Below, in pieces: positions 55,573 to 64,000 of a stretch of 64,000 bases of DNA. A program made the position numbers and the translations under genes. The stretch's first letter is position 1. Each line of letters opens with the position of its first letter. The notes under the pieces were generated by a model. It was not told where the DNA came from. It saw only the letters and a list, made by a program, of their open reading frames with translations, and ran no database searches. Origin of the DNA: Hyphomicrobium sp. ghe19 (GTDB lineage: Bacteria; Pseudomonadota; Alphaproteobacteria; Rhizobiales; Hyphomicrobiaceae); the NCBI RefSeq assembly GCF_902712875.1, contig NZ_LR743509.1:372001-436000 (forward strand), written 5' to 3'.

Positions 55573-56149
55573 TAAAGTTCGTCGTCAATTCCTTGGCGAA
55601 TGATTGCGCGGTCGCGGGCGTGAGGTAGACGCCCTTTTCGGTTGCCGCAATTGCTGTGATGCCATTAAGGCCAGCCCACAGAGTGCGTGCCATCGCATCG
55701 AGAGAGTCAGGCGATGCATCAGGTACGATCGAAGCGAGTTGGTCTTTGAGGATATCGATGAGGCTATTCGTATAATCGTGAAGCAGCACCGGCACACTGG
55801 TTCCTGGCGGCAAGCTGTGCGCTAGAAATAGATTCCACATGCGGCGATTGACGAGAGCGAAATCGACGTAGCCGTGCGCCAAAGCCTGGACGTTCTTTTC
55901 CCTATCCTGCCCAAGCGGAACGCGCTTCATATGTTCGAGTGTGCGACCCATCAATTGCACCTGGAGCGTCAGCAGAACGTCGTCCAGGTTTTCAAAGATA
56001 TTGTAGAGCGTGCCCGGCGAATAACCGATCATCCGCGCGATTTCACGAGCTGACAGGCCCGTAATCCCGTTGCGTTCCACAATGGTCTGGGAAGCGTCGA
56101 GAATAAGCTGCCGCAACTCCTCCGGCGAATGAACGGATCTTCGTCCCAT
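55538..56149 (-). CDS. TetR-family transcriptional regulator
   Basis: 203 residues. The N-terminal helix-turn-helix is GITGLSAREIARMIGYSPGTLYNIFENLDDVLL, followed by an all-helical ligand domain with the WAGLNGITAIA segment common in the TetR_C group. The target is not evident; it faces the YdjM-like gene tail-to-tail, so autoregulation is the default guess. Two copies of a GGTTGCAA sequence lie upstream of its start (56152 and 56203 regions) and could be operators. Confidence 0.9.
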   Translation of the reverse strand: MGRRSVHSPEELRQLILDASQTIVERNGITGLSAREIARMIGYSPGTLYNIFENLDDVLLTLQVQLMGRTLEHMKRVPLGQDREKNVQALAHGYVDFALVNRRMWNLFLAHSLPPGTSVPVLLHDYTNSLIDILKDQLASIVPDASPDSLDAMARTLWAGLNGITAIAATEKGVYLTPATAQSFAKELTTNFIRGLRCQAAHH

Positions 56150-56451
56150 AAGGTTGCAATCCCTGGCGCACTTTTAATTAGAATGAGTAAACTGTACCGG
56201 ATGGTTGCAACAAGACAAGGGTCTGTTAGGGCGCCACTAGAAACGAATGCTCAATTCCGTGCGCCTAGAGAAAAAAGTTTTCTTAGCACTTGCGATAACG
56301 GCGGAGTTTAAGATAATGGGGTGCTCATTGATCCGGCATAGGAGGATTAAATTCCTCCGTACTCGGATTAATTAAAAAAAGTATTCGAATTTCATTGATG
56401 GTTGATGCGCGGAACGCACACACCCCAGAAATTTCGAGATGAATGGGCCAA
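56150..56451. other. Intergenic region between tetR and the minor pilin genes
   Basis: 302 bases, AT-rich, no convincing gene. It contains two GGTTGCAA-type boxes near the tetR start and a 6-bp stem GGAGGA-N6-TCCTCC near 56341-56358. The stem lies downstream of the minor pilin gene on its strand but lacks a following T-run. Confidence 0.4.
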
Positions 56452-57078
56452 TTAGGTCGGGCAAACCGAATTTTGGGTCGCCTGACCGTAGAAGACCGAC
56501 CCGTAGCGCGGGGAAAAGGTCGCCGTGTCGGACCAGGTCAGGCTCTTTATGACGGCCGGCAGCAGGTTCTTCAGCAGCGGCGAGAACTGATATTGTGCGT
56601 CGATTATGATTGCGGCGTCACCCTTCGAAAGGAGGTTCGCCGGAACCAGCTTATTCGCAGTATACGTCAGAGAGCATGGCTGGATGACCATGGAATTGTA
56701 CGCGTAAGACCATTCGATTCTGGTCTTCGTGGCGTCGGTGCTATTGGCCCTGAATTGATAGATGCCCATCCGCATCGCGTTGGAGCTGTACGGCGACATT
56801 GCCTGGACGGCTGCGACCATGATGGCATTCAGCTGATTTTTTGCGTCCGCACTTGTTTCGCCGAGCTGCTGCTCGCGGGCTACGAGGTCCCCGATCATCG
56901 CCGTCGCTTTCTGGAAGCGCTTGTGAACGATCAGTGCGCGTGTGATTTCGAAGGTGCCGAAAGTCATCAGCATCAGTAGCGGCGCGAGAAACGCGAACTC
57001 GACGGCGGCGACGCCGGAGCTCTCCCGGAGCAGCGAGCGGAACTGAGATATCAATCGAGAAGGCCCAAACTGATGCAT
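56452..57078 (-). CDS. TadE/TadF-like minor pilin (pseudopilin)
   Basis: 208 residues. The N-terminal segment SSGVAAVEFAFLAPLLMLMTFGTFEITRAL-like has the prepilin glycine and Glu followed by a hydrophobic helix, as in TadE/TadF. The rest is a periplasmic domain with two Cys. It should be processed by the prepilin peptidase and act as a minor component of the Flp pilus. Only three bases separate it from the other TadE-like gene. Confidence 0.85.
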   Translation of the reverse strand: MHQFGPSRLISQFRSLLRESSGVAAVEFAFLAPLLMLMTFGTFEITRALIVHKRFQKATAMIGDLVAREQQLGETSADAKNQLNAIMVAAVQAMSPYSSNAMRMGIYQFRANSTDATKTRIEWSYAYNSMVIQPCSLTYTANKLVPANLLSKGDAAIIIDAQYQFSPLLKNLLPAVIKSLTWSDTATFSPRYGSVFYGQATQNSVCPT

Positions 57079-57081
57079 GGT

Positions 57082-57651
57082 TCAATTGCTCGGGTAGGGC
57101 TCGCTGCGGAAAGCAGTAGCGGTTTGCATCATCGTCGTGCCGTCGGGAGCGTTGCCAAATTTGATGAGCGGGAGCTTGGCGGTGAAGTCCCATTTATAAC
57201 AGGTGGTCACGATCACGATCTGGCTCGCAGTGCCGGTGTAAATGGCTATGAGGTCCGTCGGCTTCATGACGAGAGACAGGTTCGCGGTGTTGTCCAGACA
57301 TTTGTACGGCTGGATACCGCTATTCCAATTGTCCGCAGCCTGCGCAAAAATCTGAAGTTTATTGCAATCGATCCACGGGCCTGCCCCAGTGCAGATTTTC
57401 TTTCTGAACTGGTCGACGGTCATTTTCTGCGTGACGGCCTGTCCGGTGCGAATAAGGCGGCTCGCCTGGTCCATGCCCTTTTCGATCGAACTGATAATGA
57501 AAAAATAGAAGGCGCAGCCGACGAGGCCGAGGATGAACAACATGAAGGGCGTGGCGACGATCGCAAACTCAATCGCGGTCGTGCCCTGGTCGTCGCGCTG
57601 AAGGCGACGAAGGCCGCGAAGATCCAAAAGCGGCTTAATGCCAGCCGTCAT
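57082..57651 (-). CDS. TadE-like minor pilin (pseudopilin)
   Basis: 189 residues. After a basic leader, QGTTAIEFAIVATPFMLFIL is a prepilin-type segment (Gly, Glu+5, hydrophobic helix). The periplasmic part has several Cys that could form disulfides. It is probably cotranscribed with the following TadE/TadF-like gene and works with the Flp system on the other strand. Confidence 0.87.
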   Translation of the reverse strand: MTAGIKPLLDLRGLRRLQRDDQGTTAIEFAIVATPFMLFILGLVGCAFYFFIISSIEKGMDQASRLIRTGQAVTQKMTVDQFRKKICTGAGPWIDCNKLQIFAQAADNWNSGIQPYKCLDNTANLSLVMKPTDLIAIYTGTASQIVIVTTCYKWDFTAKLPLIKFGNAPDGTTMMQTATAFRSEPYPSN

Positions 57652-57769
57652 TGCGCTCGAGATCCCTCATCAGTGCGTTGCGTTGAGAGGTAGACCTGGA
57701 ACATTAAAAGCGCATTTATCGAAACATCTTTCCTTTGGCGCGGTTCACAAAGCGTTAATCGCATCCAAC

Positions 57770-57795
57770 ACGGCGCCGCCGGGAATCGGCGCCGT
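57770..57795 (-). terminator. Stem-loop downstream of the secretin N-domain gene
   Basis: ACGGCGCCG (57770-57778), 8-base loop, CGGCGCCGT (57787-57795). It lies 15 bases beyond the stop of the minus-strand gene at 57811 and before the tadE-like gene. The T-run is weak, so it may be a partial terminator. Confidence 0.5.
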
Positions 57796-57810
57796 TCCGC
57801 TGCTCACTGA

Positions 57811-58320
57811 TTATTGCTGGTTGTTTGCGTTGGCGCCCTGATCAGATGAGCCTTCGGAGAACTTCGTCTTGCTGGAGTTTGCCGACTTGACGTTATCAAA
57901 GAAGTCCTTTTCGTCGCCGATTGTCAGTGTTGGCTCGCAGTTGGGCGTGCAGGCGTACGTGAAGCGCTGACTTCCTTTATGCAGGTTGACGATCCGGCGA
58001 TCGTCGCGCTCCACCATCACCCGCTGATCCTGGATGACGTTGTGGTCGCTATCGAGGGCGATGATGTTCGTTATTCCGAAGGTCTTGCCGGTCACGACGA
58101 CCAGGTTGCCGTCTTGGAGAGTGACGTCTGCGATCGAAGGATTGCCCACGATAATCTCAGATGCCGGTCTTGGAAGCCGCAGCAATTGGGATTGATCGTA
58201 CCGTACGACCAAGTCTCCGGCGGTGGCCGGGATGCCTGCCAATGCAATAAGGCTCGCATACGCGATGCCGCGAATAGCCCTGAGGAGCGGCGTTGCGGTT
58301 CGTCTGGATTTTCTGAGCAT
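57811..58320 (-). CDS. Stand-alone pilus-secretin N-terminal domain protein
   Basis: 169 residues from the Met at 58320. A signal peptide ends near residue 34 (AGIPATAGD). Residues about 36-110 match the CpaC/RhcC N-terminal domain (VRYDQSQLLRLPRPASEIIVGNP and GNLVVVTGKTFGITNII), the same domain that begins CpaC in this locus. A short CTPNC motif (Cys124, Cys128) and an Asn/Ser/Gln-rich tail follow. It lacks the secretin channel, so it may bind the secretin or pilins in the periplasm; that is inference. The longer frame up to 58503 is rejected. Confidence 0.82.
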   Translation of the reverse strand: MLRKSRRTATPLLRAIRGIAYASLIALAGIPATAGDLVVRYDQSQLLRLPRPASEIIVGNPSIADVTLQDGNLVVVTGKTFGITNIIALDSDHNVIQDQRVMVERDDRRIVNLHKGSQRFTYACTPNCEPTLTIGDEKDFFDNVKSANSSKTKFSEGSSDQGANANNQQ

Positions 58321-58884
58321 TCGGCATCCGGCTATCTCGAGGAAGAGATAATTACCGCATGAATTGGTGAAGGAACTGGTAATGGCCGTTTCAATCGAGC
58401 GCGGAGTTGCCGCGGCCCGATCCTGCAGGTTGCAGCGCGTCATTCGCGGAATGAAAAAGTTACTTGAGTTGAATGTGCGCCCGTGAGTGGAGGCCGTGTT
58501 CATTCCAAGGTGAGGCGCAGCTGTGTCCCGGATTGCGGTGCGGAAGATGGTATAGGCTTTGCTCTATCCACCTCTCGATCCGAAGGCTAAGATCGAATAA
58601 TTAAACAGTATTAACTAATGAATACTGCGAGAATTTATGTATTCATTCGATTATTCGTGATTTGGTAATGATGGTTATCTGATTATTGCTGTGGCTATAT
58701 TCGTAATTGTTGAGAAATATCCGGTGCTCACTTGCGCTTTAGTCAGATCATCCGTGCAACCTGAGCGGTTTTACCTGAATTTAATTTTTGAGCATTATTG
58801 TCGCTAAAGTTCGCTGGAGAGGACGGATCCCCCCGGCGAAGCAGGATTGGACACTACACTTCAGACTAGTTTGGGAGAGTACGG
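58321..58884. other. Divergent promoter region of the pilin genes
   Basis: 564 bases between the secretin N-domain gene (-) and flp (+). From about 58590 to 58800 the sequence is strikingly AT-rich for this genome, typical of a strong promoter or regulator-binding area. No protein gene of good quality was found; the open frame to 58503 lacks a ribosome binding site. Confidence 0.45.
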
Positions 58885-59064
58885 ATGAACTTGTTTTCGC
58901 GTTTCATGAATGACGAGTCGGGCGCAACGGCCATTGAATATGGCCTGATCGCCGCGATCGTCGCTGTTGGGATTATCGGCACCCTCGGCAGTCTTAAGGG
59001 CTACCTGAACGACACGTTCACCAAGGTTGGCAACGAACTCAACACCGCGAACACGGCTAAGTAA
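58885..59064 (+). CDS. flp: Flp-type IVb pilin
   Basis: 59 residues starting MNLFSRFMNDESGATAIEYG. The prepilin site is G/ATAIEYGLIAAIVAV, with the Flp-defining Glu-Tyr pair at the start of the hydrophobic helix. It is the main subunit of the Flp/Tad adhesive pilus. GGGAGAG lies upstream of the ATG. A strong terminator follows, so it is probably a separate, abundant transcript. Confidence 0.92.
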   Translation: MNLFSRFMNDESGATAIEYGLIAAIVAVGIIGTLGSLKGYLNDTFTKVGNELNTANTAK

Positions 59065-59094
59065 GGCAACGGCCTTCCTAGGTTTGCGAATAAG

Positions 59095-59129
59095 ATGCGC
59101 TCGGAAAAACAACTCCGGGCGCATTTTTT
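59095..59129 (+). terminator. Rho-independent terminator after flp
   Basis: ATGCGCTCGG (59095-59104), loop AAAAACAACT, CCGGGCGCAT (59115-59124), then five T residues. The 10-bp stem has one G-T pair. Confidence 0.85.
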
Positions 59130-59270
59130 CATCCGAGATAGTTCCGGTCGATGCGGCTGTTTGCGATACGCTTCGCAAATTTCATGGGGCCACTCGAGAC
59201 TAAGATCTCTGCTCCACAATTCCTCATGGAAGGTGCCCGACTTCGGCTCCGACAGTACAAGGTAACCGAC

Positions 59271-59447
59271 ATGCACAAAGGGTTCGTCCGGAGCTTTCTA
59301 AGCAATGAAAGCGGCGCGACATCTATCGAATATGCTTTGATTTCCGGGATTGTGAGTATCTGCATGGTCGCAGCACTGTCGCAGATATCCGGAGCCTTGC
59401 AGGGCATGTTCGCAACCATCGGCACGTACTTTGCGGCCAATCTGTAG
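59271..59447 (+). CDS. Second Flp-type pilin
   Basis: 58 residues beginning MHKGFVRSFLSNESGATSIE; prepilin site G/ATSIEYALISGIVSI with Glu-Tyr. AAGG lies eight bases upstream of the chosen ATG; the frame is open to 59151, but a short start fits Flp pilins. It differs clearly from the first pilin after the cleavage region (Cys and Met in the helix), so it is a divergent paralogue, perhaps a minor pilin. Confidence 0.85.
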   Translation: MHKGFVRSFLSNESGATSIEYALISGIVSICMVAALSQISGALQGMFATIGTYFAANL

Positions 59448-59545
59448 GGGCGATTCGATGGCCGAGGTTTCGGCGCCGTTAGGCGCGCCTTTACTCGCAT
59501 GCTGCATTCTCCCAGCCTCTTTTGCATCCATCTAGGTCTCTGCAC

Positions 59546-60055
59546 ATGGCGTCGCTCGCTTCAATCCTCCTCATGACGTTCCCGGTCGCGATGGCCTTTG
59601 CCGCGGCCAACGATCTCTTCACGATGAAAATACCGAACAAGATCTCGCTCGCGCTCGTCGGCGGATTTATTGCCGTGGCGCTGCTCACGCGCATGCCGCT
59701 CGAGACTTTCGGCACGAACCTGGCGATCGGGTTTGCAGTCCTTGGTGTTACATTCACGCTCTTTTCGCTCAATCTTCTCGGTGGTGGAGATGCCAAGCTG
59801 ATCGCCGCCGGAAGCGTGTGGATCGGTGCAAATCACATCGTCGAGTATCTCGTTTTTGTCGCGATTTTCGGCGGCGTACTTTCGCTCGTAATCCTCGGAT
59901 ATCGCAACTGGTTTCCCGCTGAAAAGCTAGCTCTTCCGGGCTGGGCGCAGCGCCTCCACGTTCCAAGAGGTCCCATTCCCTACGGCATCGCCGTTGCAGC
60001 GGGTGGTCTCGCAATCTTCCCGGCGACGGACATCTTTCTGTCTCTCGTCGTCTAG
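59546..60055 (+). CDS. cpaA: Prepilin peptidase CpaA/TadV
   Basis: 169 residues, A24-type aspartic peptidase with several membrane helices. The catalytic Asp residues lie in AANDLFTMKIPNKIS and in the LGGGDAKLIAA motif. It cleaves Flp and TadE/F prepilins. Start at the ATG 59546, as the family N terminus is short; an in-frame ATG at 59522 is weaker. Confidence 0.92.
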   Translation: MASLASILLMTFPVAMAFAAANDLFTMKIPNKISLALVGGFIAVALLTRMPLETFGTNLAIGFAVLGVTFTLFSLNLLGGGDAKLIAAGSVWIGANHIVEYLVFVAIFGGVLSLVILGYRNWFPAEKLALPGWAQRLHVPRGPIPYGIAVAAGGLAIFPATDIFLSLVV

Positions 60056-60274
60056 CTTTCCTTTGGGCGTTTCCGACACGCGTTCCGCGCGCCGGCCGGA
60101 AGCGCCGATCAAAGGATTTGCGCGCTCGCCGGACGAGCATTTACGTATTCATAACTGTCTCTACAACGTTTCGAGCGCTTAGCCTCGCTTCGAGACAGAG
60201 ATTAACCTCAAATTGACAATTGGCCGTCATCGTCCTGAGCAGATCGATTTGTGCTCTCGGGGACTACGGGGCGG

Positions 60275-61081
60275 ATGAAACGGGCTCAGCTCATTGGATT
60301 TTCGGTGGCTTTAAGCGCCGCCCTGCTCGCGTATTACGTAGCGAGCGCGTTCGTGCGCCCGCCCGCGGCTCCGATCACTGTCGAGAAGACGGTCAATAGC
60401 ACCGATGTGCTGGTGGCCGGATCGGATATCCCGGTGGGGCAGATCGTCAACGAGGGAAGCTTCCGATGGGTCTCTTGGCCTTCGGAAGCCGTCTCCGCGA
60501 GCTACATCACCAAGCAGAGCGGCGGCCAGTCGATCATGCATAACCTCTCGGGTTCGGTAGCGCGCTCGCCGCTGCTTGCCGGAGAGCCTGTTACCGCGCA
60601 GAAGCTGATCAAGGCGGGGCAGGGCGGCGTTCTCGCTGCGATCCTGCCGCAAGGCATGCGCGCCATCTCGACGAAGATCAAAGCCGAGACGGCGGCCGGC
60701 AGCCTCATTCTCCCCAACGATCATGTGGACGTCATTCTGATCCGGCAGGTGCGGGGCCGCAGCGGTCAGGACGCAAGCGTCGTCGACACGCTGTTCCGGA
60801 ACGTCCGTGTCATGGCAATCGGTCAGCAGATCGAGACGAAGGAAGGCAAGAAGGCAGCGGACAGTTCGGCAACGACGGCGACGTTGGAGCTGACGCCGCG
60901 CCAAGCGGAGATGATGGCGCTCGCGAATTCGATGGGCGAGATCACTTTGTCCCTTCGCAGCGTTGCCGATTTAAGCACCGACCCGGCAAGGGCCGGCGGT
61001 GTCAGTCTCGACAAACCTAAAAACAATTCCGTGCGCATCGTTCGCTACGGAGCCAAGTCGCGTGTGTATGGCGTGAACTGA
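60275..61081 (+). CDS. cpaB: Flp pilus assembly protein CpaB (RcpC)
   Basis: 268 residues. One N-terminal membrane anchor (MKRAQLIGFSVALSAALLAY) is followed by an SAF-type domain (VLVAGSDIPVGQIVNEG) and the RcpC region ISTKIKAETAAGSLILPNDH. It is thought to help secretin assembly or to bind peptidoglycan. It lies 219 bases after cpaA and 39 before cpaC. Confidence 0.92.
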   Translation: MKRAQLIGFSVALSAALLAYYVASAFVRPPAAPITVEKTVNSTDVLVAGSDIPVGQIVNEGSFRWVSWPSEAVSASYITKQSGGQSIMHNLSGSVARSPLLAGEPVTAQKLIKAGQGGVLAAILPQGMRAISTKIKAETAAGSLILPNDHVDVILIRQVRGRSGQDASVVDTLFRNVRVMAIGQQIETKEGKKAADSSATTATLELTPRQAEMMALANSMGEITLSLRSVADLSTDPARAGGVSLDKPKNNSVRIVRYGAKSRVYGVN

Positions 61082-61120
61082 GTAAATGATTAATCAGTAG
61101 TCGTCATAGGTTTAGGGCTC

Positions 61121-62734
61121 ATGCGCAGTAATTCCGGATTTTCTTGGCGCGCTCGATTGCGCGCCATCGTGATGTTTTTTGGCGCGACGCTTGCCTTTTC
61201 GGCGGCAGTGGCACAGCCGCCAGAGTCCGAAGAAGTTTATCGCGACCTCTCGGCGGATGCTGGGGGGCATCAATCGTTCATTCGCATCAAGGACACCGGC
61301 GGCCCTATCAGGAAAAGCCTGAAGATCGGGATGGGAAAATCGGTCCTACTCGAATTTCCGCGCGATGTCCGCGACGTGATGGTGTCGAACCCCGCCGTGG
61401 TCGATGCGGTGGTTCTGAGTTCAAACCGCGTCTTCCTGCTCGCCAAAGGAACCGGCGAAGCCAACGCCTTCTTCTTCGATACGTCGGGTGCGCAATTCGC
61501 GACCATGGAGCTTTACATCGAGCGAGAGACGGCGGGGCTGCAATCGCTCCTCAACCGGATCATCACCGGTGCTTCCATCAAGGTCGAGATGCTGAATCAG
61601 ACGGTCATCCTGACGGGAAGCGTCAAGAGTCCGATCGACTCGACCCGCGCCGGCAACATCGCCGCGCAATTCATCTCGCAGCAGCTCACCAGCACGTCCA
61701 TCAACGTCAAAGAGGGCGTTACGATGGGCGACAGTCAGACCAATCAGCAGAAACAACCCGTCATCAATATGCTGACGGTAGAAGCTGAAGAGCAAGTGAT
61801 GCTCAAGGTGACGGTCGCCGAAGTTCAGCGGACGGTTCTGAAGCAGCTGGGCGTCAATCTTGGCGGGATGTTGCAATCGGGAAGCTTCTCGACAACGCTT
61901 CTGACGGAAAACTCATTACCGATATCGGCGGCGCAAGGTCTCGGAACGCTTCCGACGTTCGGACTTCCTGCGGCGGCCAGTGCAGCCTGCGCGATTGGCT
62001 CTATATGCGCGTTCAACACCGGCCCCCCTGGCGCCCTCGGCAACAGCGGTCTGCTGTCGGGATGGGGTTCGGGTGGCAATCGAATCCAGTCGGCGATCCG
62101 GGCGTTGGAACGCGACGGTCTGATCCGGACGCTCGCCGAACCGAACCTGACCGCCATTTCGGGTGAGCCAGCCGAATTCCTCGCGGGCGGCGAAGTGCCA
62201 TACGTCACCGGCATCGACACGCAAACCGGCACGAGTTCCGTCGCGTTCAAAAAGTTCGGCGTGCAGCTCGGCTTTACGCCTGTTGTGCTTTCCGAAGGCC
62301 GCATCAGTCTGAAGATCGACACCAGCGTCAGCGATATTTCGCAATTCATCGGCGGCAATCCGGTATTCGATACGCGGCAGGCGAAAACCGTCGTGGAGTT
62401 GCCGTCCGGCGGATCGCTCGCCCTCGCAGGCCTCATCAATACGAAAACGCAGCAAAACATCGATGGCCTGCCAGGCGCCAAGGACATTCCTATTCTCGGC
62501 ACGCTGTTTCGAAGCCGCGATTTCCAAAACCAGGAGTCGGAGCTGGTCGTCATCGTGACGCCTTACCTGGTGCAGCCGACCTCGCGTCAGCAGCTTGCGG
62601 CGCCGACCGATGGGCTCGCGCCGGCGACCGACCTCAAGGCGGACTTTCTCGGTCATCTCAACAGGATCTACGGCAAGAGCGAAGCGATGCCTTCCGGCGG
62701 TCTCAAGGGTGATTACGGTTTCATCGTCGAATAA
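61121..62734 (+). CDS. cpaC: Flp pilus secretin CpaC (RcpA)
   Basis: 537 residues. A signal peptide ends near residue 32, then the pilus-secretin N domain (KSLKIGMGKSVLLEFPRDV), a BON-like segment and the secretin channel (about 240-500) with LIRTLAEPNLTAISGEPAEF and PILGTLFRSRDF. It forms the outer-membrane ring for the pilus. Confidence 0.95.
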   Translation: MRSNSGFSWRARLRAIVMFFGATLAFSAAVAQPPESEEVYRDLSADAGGHQSFIRIKDTGGPIRKSLKIGMGKSVLLEFPRDVRDVMVSNPAVVDAVVLSSNRVFLLAKGTGEANAFFFDTSGAQFATMELYIERETAGLQSLLNRIITGASIKVEMLNQTVILTGSVKSPIDSTRAGNIAAQFISQQLTSTSINVKEGVTMGDSQTNQQKQPVINMLTVEAEEQVMLKVTVAEVQRTVLKQLGVNLGGMLQSGSFSTTLLTENSLPISAAQGLGTLPTFGLPAAASAACAIGSICAFNTGPPGALGNSGLLSGWGSGGNRIQSAIRALERDGLIRTLAEPNLTAISGEPAEFLAGGEVPYVTGIDTQTGTSSVAFKKFGVQLGFTPVVLSEGRISLKIDTSVSDISQFIGGNPVFDTRQAKTVVELPSGGSLALAGLINTKTQQNIDGLPGAKDIPILGTLFRSRDFQNQESELVVIVTPYLVQPTSRQQLAAPTDGLAPATDLKADFLGHLNRIYGKSEAMPSGGLKGDYGFIVE

Positions 62735-62752
62735 CTGGGGCGCAGACGCATC

Positions 62753-63490
62753 ATGCCGATCAAGTGCACGACCGACCGCGGGCCCCGGAAATTATGCTCG
62801 GGCTTCGCCAAAATTCTTGTCATCGTTTCGCTTCCGCTTTCCGTCGCCGGATGCCGTCACGATGCTCCCGGCCCTCAGGTCGCGGGCTGGCAAGTCATCG
62901 ATCCCGAGCAACGACATCCGATCCTCGTGTCACAGCAGCCGGCGACGCTCAATCTGCGTATAGCTGCGAGTTCCGATGGTCTGACACCCGCGCAGCGCGC
63001 GCGCGTTTTGGAGTTCGCCGGCAGAAGCCGCGCTTCGGACGCAGGAAACAGCCGCGTCGTCATTTCGGCTCCGGGCGGTTCGGCGAACGAGGGCGCTGCT
63101 ATGCAGGCAGCCGACGAAGCGCGCCGTTTGATGATCGAGACCGGTTATTCGGAAACCTCGATCGCTGTCGAGGCTTACCATGCGGACGGGCGGGATGCGC
63201 CGTTGCGGTTGTCTTACATGCGCTACGTCGCCGAAGCGCCCGAGTGCGGGCGGGACTGGTCGGAAAATCTCGGTCGTACCTATCAAAATACGCCGTATCC
63301 CAATTTCGGCTGCGCTGGTCAGCGCAATCTTGCCGTCATGGTGGCGAACCCGGCTGACCTGCTCGGTCCGCGTACGATGACCAGTCGCGACGCGAACCGG
63401 CGGGACGATATGTATTCCAAATACGTGACGGGTAAGCCACTTGGCGCCGATGCCGAAGCTGCGACGATCGCCAAGCCCACCACCAATTGA
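62753..63490 (+). CDS. cpaD: Flp pilus assembly lipoprotein CpaD
   Basis: 245 residues. A lipobox VAGC places the lipidated Cys at position 34. The domain with NLRIAASSDGLTPAQRARV and PNFGCAGQRNLAVMVANPADLLGPR is the CpaD signature. It is thought to assist secretin targeting. It follows cpaC by 18 bases. Confidence 0.93.
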   Translation: MPIKCTTDRGPRKLCSGFAKILVIVSLPLSVAGCRHDAPGPQVAGWQVIDPEQRHPILVSQQPATLNLRIAASSDGLTPAQRARVLEFAGRSRASDAGNSRVVISAPGGSANEGAAMQAADEARRLMIETGYSETSIAVEAYHADGRDAPLRLSYMRYVAEAPECGRDWSENLGRTYQNTPYPNFGCAGQRNLAVMVANPADLLGPRTMTSRDANRRDDMYSKYVTGKPLGADAEAATIAKPTTN

Positions 63491-63505
63491 TCTTTCGGAG
63501 ACGAC

Positions 63506-64000
63506 ATGTCCAAGCACGCTCCAGATAGCCCAAGCGAGGAACCGGTGCTCGAAGATGGTGGCTCGTCGGATCTCCCTCCGGCCGATCGCGCCCGTCCCAT
63601 ACCGCGAATTTCCATTCAAGCCTTTTGCGATGATCCGCAGGTTGCCGACGCGCTTCAGTATGCAGCCGATGATCGCCGGTTGTCGAAAGCGCACGTCAGC
63701 GTCCACATGGGCGGCATTGGCGCGGCCGTCGCGCACTATCTCGATAGCCCGACGCCCAATCTGATCATCCTCGACAGCGCTCTGAAGGGCAGCCAATTGC
63801 TCGTCGAACTCGATCGGTTAGCGGAGAGCTGCGATCCGGGAACGAAGGTCATCGTCGTCGGGCGGCACAACGACGTGCTTCTCTATCGCGAGCTCTTGAA
63901 GCGCGGCGTCGCGGAGTATCTCGTCTCTCCCGTCGATCCGATGGGGTTGATGGAGAGCATTTCCAATCTCTACAACAATCCGGAGACCGATCCTGTCGGC
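63506..64000 (+). CDS. cpaE: Flp pilus assembly protein CpaE, N-terminal part (cut by window end)
   Basis: 165 residues are visible, open to the last base. After an acidic disordered start, residues about 35-160 form a receiver-like domain (LIILDSALKGSQLLVELDRL, VIVVGRHNDVLLYRELLKRG, AEYLVSPVDPMGLMESI), as in CpaE, whose C-terminal MinD-like ATPase would lie beyond the window. CpaE locates the pilus machine at the pole. The start follows cpaD by 15 bases with a CGGAG ribosome binding site. Confidence 0.9.
   Translation, partial: MSKHAPDSPSEEPVLEDGGSSDLPPADRARPIPRISIQAFCDDPQVADALQYAADDRRLSKAHVSVHMGGIGAAVAHYLDSPTPNLIILDSALKGSQLLVELDRLAESCDPGTKVIVVGRHNDVLLYRELLKRGVAEYLVSPVDPMGLMESISNLYNNPETDPVG

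Noticed and set aside
57811-58503. Longer N terminus for the secretin N-domain protein
   Set aside because: The extra 61 residues precede a clear signal peptide and have no ribosome binding site or similarity to CpaC-type proteins.

Overview
The window is a chromosomal segment of a high-GC alphaproteobacterium, most likely order Hyphomicrobiales (Rhizobiales), possibly Hyphomicrobium-like. This is inferred from gene order and protein types. The chvI-chvG-hprK-EIIA(Man)-ptsH cluster beside pckA and ahcY, the phoR-pstSCAB-phoU-phoB order, an AddAB (not RecBCD) nuclease, a DivL-type pseudo-kinase and a Flp/Tad pilus locus all fit that group. No rRNA, tRNA, CRISPR array, insertion sequence or prophage was recognised. 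Coding is dense, with many 1-4 base stop/start overlaps.

Layout. 1-1841 (+): the 3' part of an aldehyde dehydrogenase, its usual DUF779 partner and an isochorismatase-fold hydrolase, ending at a bidirectional terminator. 1934-13908 (-): divL, a tsaE-amgK fusion, murU-like, addB, addA and trxA; the first five lie 0-22 bases apart or overlap. 14113-21239 (-): chvI, chvG, hprK, EIIA(Man), ptsH and ahcY, interrupted by a lone TadG-like gene on the + strand. 21662-30611 (mainly +): pckA, a dienelactone hydrolase, pyrE (-), a GT39 glycosyltransferase, a His-tailed redoxin coupled to a formate/nitrite-type channel, a HAD phosphatase and a TIR-like protein of different base composition. 30640-35403 (-): small secreted or membrane proteins, an exported intradiol dioxygenase, purEK, a periplasmic thioredoxin-like protein and DUF1007. 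35585-36574 (+): znuA. 36608-43523 (-): the complete phosphate regulon core. 43572-50428: a cysteine-poor Rrf2 regulator divergent from an imelysin / multicopper oxidase / di-haem / imelysin / DUF1513 operon, probably for periplasmic metal (iron) handling. 50407-56149: mocA and xdhC, rimO, a cation efflux protein, a YdjM-like membrane protein and a TetR regulator. 56452-64000: a Flp/Tad pilus locus with pseudopilins and a secretin N-domain protein on the - strand and two pilins plus cpaABCDE on the + strand; cpaE is cut by the window end.

Working together. AmgK and MurU activities would recycle cell-wall sugars to UDP-MurNAc. ChvG/ChvI next to a truncated HPr kinase and an incomplete PTS is the alphaproteobacterial link between envelope stress and carbon/nitrogen status, with pckA as a likely target. 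PhoR/PhoB control the Pst transporter. The most unusual points are the TIR-like orphan (29376-30611), a perfect 12-bp inverted repeat burying the ribosome binding site of the HAD gene, the copper oxidase inside the imelysin operon, the His-rich redoxin/channel pair and an orphan terminator upstream of pckA. I found no multi-gene system that I can firmly call undescribed.
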